Below, one piece after another: positions 7,928-15,699 of a stretch of 32,195 nt of DNA. The notes beneath the pieces are model-generated. The model was given only the letters and a program-made list of their open reading frames with translations. It did not search any database and was not told where the DNA came from. The position numbers were made by a program, and so were the translations under genes. Origin of the DNA: CAUZFZ01 sp963579025 (GTDB taxonomy: Bacteria > Planctomycetota > Planctomycetia > Planctomycetales > Planctomycetaceae); contig CAUZFZ010000129.1 of NCBI GenBank assembly GCA_963579025.1, positions 1 to 32,195 of the forward strand, given 5' to 3'. Position 1 is the stretch's first letter. Every line of letters begins with the position of its first letter.

Positions 7928-9778
7928 ATGAGCCCGTTGCGAGCACCCGTTCGACCACGAGTCGTTGCCCCTGAAACCGGCGATGTGCTGCCACTGGAAG
8001 ACATTGTCGAAGCGTGGCTGGGTGGCGAAGAGCCCGGTGTCATCTGCATCCTGGGAGAACACGGTTCCGGGCGATCGACCGCCCTGGCTCATCTCGAAGC
8101 CGTGATTCCACCACAGACGCGACTCCACTTCGTCGATGATTCCGGCAAAGCGATGGGCGATATCTCGGCCATCGATCCTGACCGGCTCACGTTTTATGCC
8201 GGGCCGATGCAACTGGGCACATTGCGACCTCTGCTGGAACTGCCTCTTGCTCCCTGGGGCCGCGATGAATTGATGGAGTATTTGCTTGCGACACACCCCG
8301 ACCAATGCGGTTCCGTGCTGCAGCGACTGGCCGACTCGCCTCACTTTGTGCGACTCCACGGACTGCCGGAATTGTGCCGGATCGTGCTCGACCGCATGGC
8401 GGACGACGAGCAGCTCACGTCGCCGTTCGATGCACTGCGTCAGGAAGTCGCAGACTCGCTAACCGGGCGGACGCGAATCGAAAGCGTGCAGACCCTCGTC
8501 CTGGGCCAATCGTGTCAGCGGCAGGACCTCGTTTCGCGGGCACAGCGTGACATCGAGTTCAATCCGGCCCTGAAGCGTTTGCTGCGTCTGGATCTTGTCC
8601 TCGAAGTCCTGTTGTCCGATGCCGTCGTGGCATCTCTGCGGAAAAATCGTCGAGCCGAAATTCTGGAACACTCCTTTAACGAAAGCACGATTGAACTGAT
8701 CGCCGAGCAGATTGACGACGACCTTTACTCACGTCTGGTGAAACACGTCGAGGGCCGCGACCGCGACCTGCACGCGATGGCCGCCAGTCTGCTCCATGCC
8801 AGTCAACGCGAGTGGCGACCCAATCCGAAACGACTCCCGAACCTGAGCGGCGCTTTCCTCCGCGGAGCCCAGTGGTCCGGTATCGACCTGACCCGTGGAG
8901 AACTATCTGTGGCGAAACTCGACGGCTCCGATTTCGCGCACGCGGTGCTGACACGAGCCAGAGCCGGTGGAACCAGCTTCCGCGGCGCGTGCCTGCGATC
9001 CGCCGACTTGGAGTTTATTCGTGCGGAGGCGGCCAATTTCGCGGACACGGACCTCATCCAGGCGAAGCTGACCAACGCCCAGCTTCCCAGTGCCACGCTG
9101 CTCAGAGCAGACCTCACCGGAGCGACGCTCATCGGTGCCTGCCTCAACGGCGCGACACTTCGCGACGCCGTGTTCGCACATGCGAATCTGCAAACCGCCA
9201 ATCTTGCCAGTTCCGACATTGAAGGAGCTGATTTTACGGGAGCCGACCTCAGCGCCGCTGTGCTCACGGCGTTGCCGCTTTGCAAGGCCAGTCTCTCGGG
9301 TGCTGTCTTCGTCAACGCAAGAATGATCGGCTGCAATCTCGAAGGCGTCGAACTCCCGAGCGCCCGCTTCCGCGGCTCAGTATTGCAGAGCGCCCTGTTA
9401 ACAGGCTCGCGGATGCCAGACGCCGACTTCTCCGGAGCCCGTCTCGACGGTGCCGGCCTCGCAGACATCGATTGGCCCGGCGCCGACCTCACTGATGTCA
9501 GTTTCAACGGAGCCTCCTTCCATCTCGGTTCCAGCCGCAGCGGCCTCGTCGACAGTCCGCTGGCCAGTGAAGGCACGCGCACGGGTTTCTACACCGATGA
9601 CTACCACGACCAGTCATTCCGAGCCCCGGAAGAAATCCGCAAAGCCAACCTCTGCGGAGCCGACCTGACCGGCGCCAAAGTCACCGGCACCGACTGGTAC
9701 CTGGTCGACCTCCGCGGAGCGCTCTACACGCCGGATCAACGCAGTCACTTCGCGGCCAGCAACGCCATCCTCGACTGA
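7928..9778 (+). CDS. STAND-like P-loop protein with C-terminal pentapeptide repeats
   Basis: 616 residues from the ATG at 7928 (MSPLRAPVRP); the frame also contains a GTG at 7862, but the ATG is more likely. The N-terminal half has a P-loop-like GEHGSGRST near residue 43. The usual Walker A lysine is replaced by arginine. A Walker B-like stretch LHFVDD follows. A helical section (APWGRDELMEYLL to GLPELCRIVLDRM) resembles the sensor part of NACHT/STAND ATPases. From about residue 310 to the end it is pentapeptide repeats of the A(D/N)LxxA type, which fold as a square beta-helix. It ends in KANLCGADLTGAKVTGTDW. Function is unknown; ligand sensing or scaffolding is a guess. Confidence 0.85.
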   Translation: MSPLRAPVRPRVVAPETGDVLPLEDIVEAWLGGEEPGVICILGEHGSGRSTALAHLEAVIPPQTRLHFVDDSGKAMGDISAIDPDRLTFYAGPMQLGTLRPLLELPLAPWGRDELMEYLLATHPDQCGSVLQRLADSPHFVRLHGLPELCRIVLDRMADDEQLTSPFDALRQEVADSLTGRTRIESVQTLVLGQSCQRQDLVSRAQRDIEFNPALKRLLRLDLVLEVLLSDAVVASLRKNRRAEILEHSFNESTIELIAEQIDDDLYSRLVKHVEGRDRDLHAMAASLLHASQREWRPNPKRLPNLSGAFLRGAQWSGIDLTRGELSVAKLDGSDFAHAVLTRARAGGTSFRGACLRSADLEFIRAEAANFADTDLIQAKLTNAQLPSATLLRADLTGATLIGACLNGATLRDAVFAHANLQTANLASSDIEGADFTGADLSAAVLTALPLCKASLSGAVFVNARMIGCNLEGVELPSARFRGSVLQSALLTGSRMPDADFSGARLDGAGLADIDWPGADLTDVSFNGASFHLGSSRSGLVDSPLASEGTRTGFYTDDYHDQSFRAPEEIRKANLCGADLTGAKVTGTDWYLVDLRGALYTPDQRSHFAASNAILD

Positions 9779-9850
9779 ATTGCCGGTCTCGGACGGATGG
9801 GCCACGAAAAACACAAGAAGCCACAAAGAGAATTCTTTTCGTGTCTCCGA

Positions 9851-9888
9851 AACGAAAACAGACCCGGCTTCCGAAGAAACCGGGTCTG
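9851..9888 (-). terminator. Intrinsic terminator of the G8/RTX gene
   Basis: Read on the minus strand: a perfect 9-bp GC-rich stem (CAGACCCGG, arms 9880-9888 and 9859-9867) with a 12-base loop. It is followed directly by the T-rich run TTTTCGTTTC. It lies 53 bp past the stop of the minus-strand gene at 9941 and may also slow transcription coming from the left. Confidence 0.75.
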
Positions 9889-9940
9889 CGACCTCACTCG
9901 ACTGCAGTTCTGTCGCTGCAGTCAGTCACTCAACAAAAAC

Positions 9941-12900
9941 TCACACGAGATCGACCCAGTCGGCGAGCAGCTCGAAGCCTTCGTCGATCTCGCTGGTTGG
10001 GCCGGTGACTTCATCGTCACCTTCACCTGTCACAATGGTGTCGCGCGCTGCCTGACCGGCGATGCGGTCGTTTCCAGCACCCGCGATCACAATGTCGCGA
10101 CCGCCGCCGCCCTTGGCATCGTCGTCGCCATCACCCATCACAAGCACATCGTCGCCCGGACCGCCCGCGGCCCGATCATTCCCGAGCCCACCAGACATCG
10201 CGTCGTTGCCGCCACCGCCTTTCATCATGTCGTGACCGGCTCCGCCGACCATCGTGTCGTGTCCACCCTGACCCATCATACGGTCTCGGCCCTGCCCGCC
10301 GATCAGTACGTCGTGTCCGCCGCCGCCGCGCAGGACGTCGTTCCCGTCGTCGCCTCGCATTACATCGCGGCCGCCATGGCCGATCAGGCGATCGCGGCCG
10401 GCTCCGCCCGACATCGTGTCGTGGCCGCCATGGCCATTGAGTCGGTCGTTGCCATCGCCACCACGAAGATCGTCATTACCACCACGACCCTGAAGCAGGT
10501 CGTTACCGGCGCCACCATCAAGCACGTCGTCACCTTGTCCGCCTTCCAGCACGTCGCGACCGTCGCCGCCATTCAGGTTCACGGCTGACTGAGATGATCC
10601 AGCCGCAATGACGTCGTTGCCGATGTCGCCGTTGATCGTCAGCGTCGTGGCGATGTCAGACCGATAGCCTTCGACGTAGATTTGATCGCCACCGCCACCG
10701 CCGTTGACCGTGATCGACTCAAGGCCAATTGCCAAGGCTTCTTCCAGGTCGATGACAATCAGGTCGGACATCCCGGTGCCATCGACCGTCAACGATGTCG
10801 CCTGACTGAGTTCGATGTGACGCGTCGGAGTGTCACCGTCGAGGACCAGCATCTGCGATCCGGAGACGACAAATTCGAAGCCGTCCTCGGAGGCAGACAA
10901 CGTGATCGTCACTGGCCCCTGCGGAGTCTCCAGTTCCGGCAATGCCGGCTCATCGTCACCCGATTCCTCGTCGTCCTCGCCGGGCTCTTCATCGTCACCC
11001 GTGTCCTCATCGTCGTCGCCCGGTTCCTCGTCGTCTTCGCCGGGGTCGTCTTCACCGCCCGGTTCCTCGTCGTCTTCACCGGGCTCTTCATCGTCACCCG
11101 GCTCCTCGTCGTCCTCACCGGGGTCTTCATCATCGCCCGGTTCCTCATCGTCTTGTCCGGGCTCTTCATCGTCGCCCGATTCCTCATCGTCCTCGCCGGG
11201 TTCTTCATCATCGCCCGGTTCCTCGTCGTCTTCACCGGGTTCTTCATCGTCACCCGGCTCTTCGTCGTCCTCACCGGGGTCGTCTTCATCGCCCGATTCC
11301 TGGTCATCACCATCCTCGTCATCGTCGCCGGGTTCCTCATCGCCTTCGTCTTCTTCAGGGAATCCACCCGGCGGGAAGATCGTCGGTGGCTCAGTAGCCG
11401 ATCCAATCAGGCCGTTTTCGACACCCGGATCCGTCGTCGCGTCCAGTGGCAGCAGGGCTCCGCCAAAGGACAGACCAAACTCGTCGAACAGCTGCTGGTT
11501 TGTCTTGCCGAGGAACTCCGGAGCAATGACGACGCTTTCCGAGTCCTCAGGCTGCGATGGCATCGGGACAAAGTCCGGGCTCTGTTCGTTGAAGTACAGA
11601 GCCTTGCCTTCAAACTCGCCGAAGTTCAGGTTGATGCGATCCGGCAGCAGGAAAAAGGCCGAGTGCCTGTCATCGTTGACCTCGAAGTTTGCAGTCAGAT
11701 GGAAGTGTTTGCGTTCCGAGGCGAGGTCTTCGTCGAACGCGTCGCTCAGTTCACCGAACGTGATGTCGTTGAAGTTCATCGTCCGCTGCGTGCGCTGCGG
11801 GTTCTCGATGTCGAAGTCGAGCAGGTTGCTGAACGTACCGCTGATCGTGATGTCGCCCTGAGGCGGCGTCGCCATTCCAACGCCGAATCCCTCGACCGTG
11901 AAGTCGTTGAAGTTCAGCGTCTTCTGATTCTGATACTGATTGGCTGACACACCAATTGTGTCCTCATCGCCGAATCCGTGCAGGCGGATGTTGCTGAAGG
12001 TCACCCGCTCTGTGTACGCGACCTGAAGACCCACATGCCGCACGTTCCACGCGGTCAGACCGTCGAATGTCGCGTTCAGTTGATCGACGTACTCATCCGA
12101 CATCTCGTCGTCGCCGGCAAGATACGTCGTGTGCAGGTAAATGATGTCCAGACCGACGCCGACGTTGTACGCCGTGTTATTCTGGAAGCCGGCCACCGGA
12201 TTCCACCAGGTATTGATGTTCTGGTCTTCCCGGCCGGCCAGCAGTTCTCCGTTCGGGAGATTGGCCGCATTGATCTGCGTCTGCCCCAGTCCCGGCTGCA
12301 GTATCCCTTCCGGCCAGTAGAAGAACGCCGTGCCGCTGTTTCCCGCGACGACGTTGTTCTCCAGCCGCGTGCCGGCCCCCTGAAGCCAGAAGCCATCACC
12401 CTGGAAGCCAAAGTCCTGAGCCGCCTCACGGGAATCCGGATCGAATTCGTTGTCACTGTTCAGCGGATCGTTCGGATTGATGATTCTGAGTGCGATATTA
12501 CCAACGTACGAACCTCGTTCATCACCGGCTTCGTTGTTAAACGCCGCTCCAGTGACGCCGTACGCCACGTTGGAGATGAAGTCGACTGTCGCCGAGTGAT
12601 TGACAAAACCCCAGCCGGGATTATCAGACACAACAGCACCCCTCACGCGAGCCGGTGTGGCGGAAACATCCGTGCCACCGCGATGGAAATGCACCGAGTA
12701 ACGACCGCGGACATTGTTGCCCTCACCGTAAGAAATCTGACTCGCGTCCAGGTCATTGAAACTGTAATCATCAACCGGTCGACTTTTGTCGGTACGCCCG
12801 AGGCTGTAGAAGCCGGCGTAGTTCACGTCAACATTCAGCGTATGCATGAACATGACGTGCCCACGGTGCATCAGCTCGGCGTTCTCCGACGAAAGCTGGA

Positions 12901-14245
12901 TGTTGCGGGTGTTATTCGCAACGTGCACATCCAGGTCGGCAGCCGGCGCGATGTGGTCTCTCAGCAACGCCCGGTCGAGCGTCACTGTTGTCCCACTGAT
13001 CGCCGCGATGTTCACGACCTCATCGCTGGCCCGATCATTCGGATCCGTGCCGGCAATGACCAGTTCATCACCAACCCGCCAGCCGACTGGAATGCCACTC
13101 AGTTCGAGCGTCGTCGCTCCGGCTCCTGGCTGAATGGCCAGAGTCGTCCGGGCCGTCTTCTCGGCGCCGAACATGGTCGTCGTACCGTGCAGAACAGCAC
13201 CACGACTGATTTGCGTCGGGTCCCACATTCGATCAATTTCGCCACCATCGGCAAAGATGATGCGGGCCGTGACATCGGCTGCGATCGGATTCGCTTCAGC
13301 CCCGATCTCCAGCAGGCTGCCCGGAGCTCCGACGATCGTGTCGACATGCAGTTGCGTATCGACGTCGGTCGCGAACCGCAGCGTGCCATCAATTCGAATC
13401 GTGTGCAGAGTCTCTGTAATAACACCATCGACTGTCACAGTGGTGTCAGTCGGAATGTAGACGTCAGCGCCGTCCGTCGGAACCGTTCCATTCGTCCAGA
13501 TACTGGAGTCGGACCAGTCACCAGACGCGACTGCTGAATGAGTCGCTGCTTCCGGAGTTGCCAGAGCCATTGCGGCACAGTGTTCGCCCGCGAACACAGG
13601 GTTGTCCATATGGGCTCCGCACGAGCCATGATCGTGCTCACCATCGCCGCCGGTGTCGTCGCCCTGGCCGTCGTCTTCGTGATCATGGTCTCCATGATCG
13701 TGGTCATCGTCGCCCGTGTCTCCGTCATCATCTTCGCCGGAACCCTCGTCGTCTCCGGGTTCTTCATCGTCGCCTGTGCTTCCCAGGGCATCTCCGAGGA
13801 ACTCGGCAAGCTCCTGCAGCTCTTCTTCGTCGAACTCGTCCAGCGTCTCTTCCAACTCTTCATCACTCAGGCCGCGAATCTCCTCGAAGATTCCGGCGGT
13901 TTCCTCGCGCTCTTCCTCGTCGACGTCCAGTCCGTTGATCAGTTCCTCGACCTGCTCATCGTCGAGGGCACGGACCTGATCCAGCAGCTCTGCCAGATTG
14001 TCCGTCTCGGGTTCGGTCGCCTCGTCCTCGCCTTCGTCTGTCTCGACGGGCGCGATTGCCTCCGCGGCCTCGGCCGCGACTTCGTCGCCTGCGAGAGATG
14101 CGATCGGGTCTCCGGAGAGCATTGTGCGGATCTGCAGGACTTCAACGTTTGCATGACGGACGCGGCTTTTCTTTGCCGAGCGGCGTTGGGCCGCGCGTCG
14201 TGATTTTCCGGTACGAAGATTGTTCAGCCAGTCAAAGTTCAACAT
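9941..14245 (-). CDS. Giant secreted G8-domain/RTX protein with acidic repeats
   Basis: 1434 residues from the ATG at 14245 (MLNFDWLNNLRTGK), with GGAAGG about 9 bases upstream. The N-terminus is basic and includes VEVLQIRTMLSGDP, a relaxed version of the planctomycete LEPR-XLL export/surface motif. Next is an acidic region with a His-rich part (DDDHDHGDHDHEDDGQGDD). A G8-type domain lies at about 240-400 (SIWTNGTVPTDGADVYIP), followed by right-handed beta-helix-like repeats to about 900. A low-complexity EEPGDDEEPGEDD linker follows (about 967-1097), then 9-residue RTX calcium-binding repeats (GGxGxDxLx, about 1218-1412). The architecture fits a large cell-surface or released protein that binds calcium and perhaps polysaccharide. 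An enzymatic role is possible but no catalytic residues are assigned. Confidence 0.9.
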   Translation of the reverse strand: MLNFDWLNNLRTGKSRRAAQRRSAKKSRVRHANVEVLQIRTMLSGDPIASLAGDEVAAEAAEAIAPVETDEGEDEATEPETDNLAELLDQVRALDDEQVEELINGLDVDEEEREETAGIFEEIRGLSDEELEETLDEFDEEELQELAEFLGDALGSTGDDEEPGDDEGSGEDDDGDTGDDDHDHGDHDHEDDGQGDDTGGDGEHDHGSCGAHMDNPVFAGEHCAAMALATPEAATHSAVASGDWSDSSIWTNGTVPTDGADVYIPTDTTVTVDGVITETLHTIRIDGTLRFATDVDTQLHVDTIVGAPGSLLEIGAEANPIAADVTARIIFADGGEIDRMWDPTQISRGAVLHGTTTMFGAEKTARTTLAIQPGAGATTLELSGIPVGWRVGDELVIAGTDPNDRASDEVVNIAAISGTTVTLDRALLRDHIAPAADLDVHVANNTRNIQLSSENAELMHRGHVMFMHTLNVDVNYAGFYSLGRTDKSRPVDDYSFNDLDASQISYGEGNNVRGRYSVHFHRGGTDVSATPARVRGAVVSDNPGWGFVNHSATVDFISNVAYGVTGAAFNNEAGDERGSYVGNIALRIINPNDPLNSDNEFDPDSREAAQDFGFQGDGFWLQGAGTRLENNVVAGNSGTAFFYWPEGILQPGLGQTQINAANLPNGELLAGREDQNINTWWNPVAGFQNNTAYNVGVGLDIIYLHTTYLAGDDEMSDEYVDQLNATFDGLTAWNVRHVGLQVAYTERVTFSNIRLHGFGDEDTIGVSANQYQNQKTLNFNDFTVEGFGVGMATPPQGDITISGTFSNLLDFDIENPQRTQRTMNFNDITFGELSDAFDEDLASERKHFHLTANFEVNDDRHSAFFLLPDRINLNFGEFEGKALYFNEQSPDFVPMPSQPEDSESVVIAPEFLGKTNQQLFDEFGLSFGGALLPLDATTDPGVENGLIGSATEPPTIFPPGGFPEEDEGDEEPGDDDEDGDDQESGDEDDPGEDDEEPGDDEEPGEDDEEPGDDEEPGEDDEESGDDEEPGQDDEEPGDDEDPGEDDEEPGDDEEPGEDDEEPGGEDDPGEDDEEPGDDDEDTGDDEEPGEDDEESGDDEPALPELETPQGPVTITLSASEDGFEFVVSGSQMLVLDGDTPTRHIELSQATSLTVDGTGMSDLIVIDLEEALAIGLESITVNGGGGGDQIYVEGYRSDIATTLTINGDIGNDVIAAGSSQSAVNLNGGDGRDVLEGGQGDDVLDGGAGNDLLQGRGGNDDLRGGDGNDRLNGHGGHDTMSGGAGRDRLIGHGGRDVMRGDDGNDVLRGGGGHDVLIGGQGRDRMMGQGGHDTMVGGAGHDMMKGGGGNDAMSGGLGNDRAAGGPGDDVLVMGDGDDDAKGGGGRDIVIAGAGNDRIAGQAARDTIVTGEGDDEVTGPTSEIDEGFELLADWVDLV
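10020..10590 (-). repeat. RTX nonapeptide repeats (27-bp period)
   Basis: About twenty degenerate 27-bp units encoding GGxGxDxLx-type nonapeptides such as GGAGNDLLQGRGGNDDL. Known family property: they wind into a beta-roll that binds calcium. Several units carry His in place of Asn (GGHDTM). Confidence 0.85.
10945..11345 (-). repeat. Tandem acidic Asp/Glu-Pro-Gly repeats
   Basis: About 400 bp of near-identical short units encoding EEPGDD / EEPGEDD blocks. They form a highly acidic, probably extended linker between the beta-helix part and the RTX part. The repetitive DNA is prone to copy-number change. Confidence 0.88.
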
Positions 14246-14399
14246 GAGAATTCGCCTTCCGCCCCGCCAGATGTGAGATCGCAGTTCGATTTGATCTGAG
14301 ATGTGAAATCTGAGACTTGAAACGTGCTGTTCGCGGCGTTCGTGCACTTGCCGTCTGGAAGGGACTTGGAGGCGAGAACCCGGTTTCTTACACGGCCAG

Positions 14400-14423
14400 G
14401 CACGAATTTCTGAGAATTCGTGC
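14400..14423. repeat. 9-bp perfect inverted repeat
   Basis: GCACGAATT-TCTGAG-AATTCGTGC, a 9-bp stem with a 6-base loop, 155 bp upstream of the G8/RTX start. It could be an operator or a small dispersed palindrome. Confidence 0.45.
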
Positions 14424-14490
14424 GATTTGGGAGTAAGGTCGCGGACGGCGGGGAGTACGAGTGGAGACGCTTCGATTCGAATCGTTTCAT

Positions 14491-14566
14491 CACAAGCCGG
14501 AGGCGTGCGCGTCGGCAGGTCAACGCCCCGCCGACCGCAGCCCGATGCTCGCGTCTACGGGTTGTG
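14491..14566. repeat. Imperfect 25-bp inverted repeat, REP-like
   Basis: Arms 14491-14515 and 14542-14566 match at 19 of 25 positions as inverted copies, with a 26-base middle part. One arm begins CACAAGCCGGAGG; the other ends TCTACGGGTTGTG. It looks like a dispersed palindromic element rather than a terminator, as no gene ends here. Confidence 0.5.
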
Positions 14567-14673
14567 GTGGAGCGAAAGCAGCCTGGGAATCTGTCCCGAT
14601 CAGGAAAGCGTCTTCAGCCAGGCGTATTCACCATGACATGTTGCAGTTGAGCCAGGTTTCGTTTCCGGCCATG

Positions 14674-14764
14674 AAGGAACACTAATAGACACCGATTTTC
14701 GCTAACCCGGGCGACGGTCGTCACGTGCATCATTAGCGTCAATTAGTGCGGATTAGTGTTCCTT
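14674..14764. repeat. Inverted repeat with helically phased ATTAGYG motifs
   Basis: The arms AAGGAACACTAAT (14674-14686) and ATTAGTGTTCCTT (14752-14764) are perfect 13-bp inverted copies. Inside the right half ATTAG(C/T)G occurs at 14732, 14742 and 14752, exactly 10 bp apart. The left half has inverted relatives at 14680 (CACTAAT) and 14700 (CGCTAAC). It lies 56 bp before the ECF start, so it may bind a regulator or be a dispersed element. Confidence 0.6.
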
Positions 14765-14819
14765 GCATCGGTCGGGACGGAGTCCAACGTGCCGCTCTTC
14801 AATTTGACCAGGGCAATTC

Positions 14820-15443
14820 ATGCTCAGCCCACCGGCAACCCCAATGCCATCGACCGAATCGACAACACGGGCCAGCCTTCTGGTTCGCATCCGCGATCCG
14901 CGTGATGCCGAAGCGTGGGCACAGTTCAATCGGGTCTATGGTCCGTTGATTTTCCGCTTCGCCCGCAAGCACGGGTTTCAGGATTCGGACGCGGCCGATC
15001 TGACTCAGGAAGTGTTACGCGAGGTGTGTCGGAAGATCGGCCAGTTCGATTACGACCGGGAACTCGGACGCTTCCGCGGCTGGCTGCTGACTGTCGCGCG
15101 ATACACGCTGATCAAGATGCGGCAGGCCAAAGCGCGTCAACCCGGTGGCACGGGAGACACGGCCACAATTCGCAAGCTCGAAAGCGTGGCGGACGACTCG
15201 GACGCGTTAGAGCAGGACTGGAATCAGGAATACGAACGGACGGTGTTTGAATGCGCCGCGCGAGAGGTTCGCGGTCAGGTCCTCGAATCGACATGGGAAG
15301 CGTTCTGGCGCACGGCGGTCGATGGACGCAAGCCGATTCAGGTTGCTCGTGAACTGAGCATGAGCGTTGGTGCGGTTTATGTCTCACGGAACCGCATTCT
15401 CGCCCGACTCAAGCAGCAGATCAGCGAGATTGACGACGAATAG
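14820..15443 (+). CDS. ECF-type RNA polymerase sigma factor
   Basis: 207-residue ECF factor starting at 14820, with AGGG 6 bases upstream. Region 2 is clear (AWAQFNRVYGPLIFRFARKHGFQDSD, then ADLTQEVLREVCRKIGQFDY, then GRFRGWLLTVARY). Region 4 is the C-terminal VARELSMSVGAVYVSRNRILARLKQQ. It belongs to the planctomycete type beginning with TRASLLVRIRDPRDAEAW. It heads a likely operon with the kinase gene at 15700, whose N-terminal zinc motif may serve as its anti-sigma domain. A long inverted repeat lies between them. Confidence 0.94.
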   Translation: MLSPPATPMPSTESTTRASLLVRIRDPRDAEAWAQFNRVYGPLIFRFARKHGFQDSDAADLTQEVLREVCRKIGQFDYDRELGRFRGWLLTVARYTLIKMRQAKARQPGGTGDTATIRKLESVADDSDALEQDWNQEYERTVFECAAREVRGQVLESTWEAFWRTAVDGRKPIQVARELSMSVGAVYVSRNRILARLKQQISEIDDE

Positions 15444-15451
15444 TGGGACTG

Positions 15452-15652
15452 GTCGTAGCCGGATTCGCAAGAATTCGGGCCCGTCTGGTCAGAGCGTTCG
15501 AAGTCTTGCGACGCCCAGTAGTTCCAAGTCTGGCTCGATCGCGCCGTAGCCGAACTCGCCAGAGTTTGGATTTCTCCGAGTTTTCAACGATTCGGCCAAA
15601 GTCTGGCGACTTCGGCTACCCCAGACTTGGAACTACTGACTCCGGCTACGAC
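15452..15652. repeat. 200-bp nested inverted-repeat element between sigma and kinase genes
   Basis: Three nested pairs of inverted arms. Outer pair: GTCGTAGCCGGA at 15452-15463 with its complement at 15641-15652 (12 of 12). Middle pair: 15516-15533 with 15621-15638 (18 of 18). Inner pair: 15546-15569 with 15596-15619 (22 of 24). The inner 24-base unit starting GTAGCCGAACTCGCC also has a direct relative at 15455-15478, so the element is built from copies of one module. It fills almost the whole gap between the sigma stop and the kinase start. It should form a long hairpin in the mRNA. Confidence 0.85.
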
Positions 15653-15699
15653 TTTTGTCATTTCCTCTTCCCTGCGGTCAGACGAATCCACGGGCCTCC

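Larger units (their letters stand above)
14246..14819. other. Repeat-laden intergenic region
   Basis: 574 bp between the divergently transcribed G8/RTX gene and ECF sigma gene 2. No protein gene with a ribosome site is seen on either strand. It contains three unrelated inverted repeats (14400-14423, 14491-14566, 14674-14764), so promoters for both genes must lie among or between them. Confidence 0.6.

Noticed and set aside
10830..11861. Long plus-strand frame encoding Ser/Pro/Gly-rich repeats
   Set aside because: It is the mirror image of the acidic Asp/Glu-Pro-Gly repeats of the minus-strand gene; the periodic composition keeps the opposite strand open.
11978..13537. 519-codon plus-strand frame
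   Set aside because: Antisense to the beta-helix part of the G8/RTX gene, no ribosome site, no recognisable domain; explained by high GC at third positions.
14461..14685. Short frames in the region before ECF sigma gene 2
   Set aside because: They read through palindromic elements and have no ribosome site; such peptides arise from repeats.
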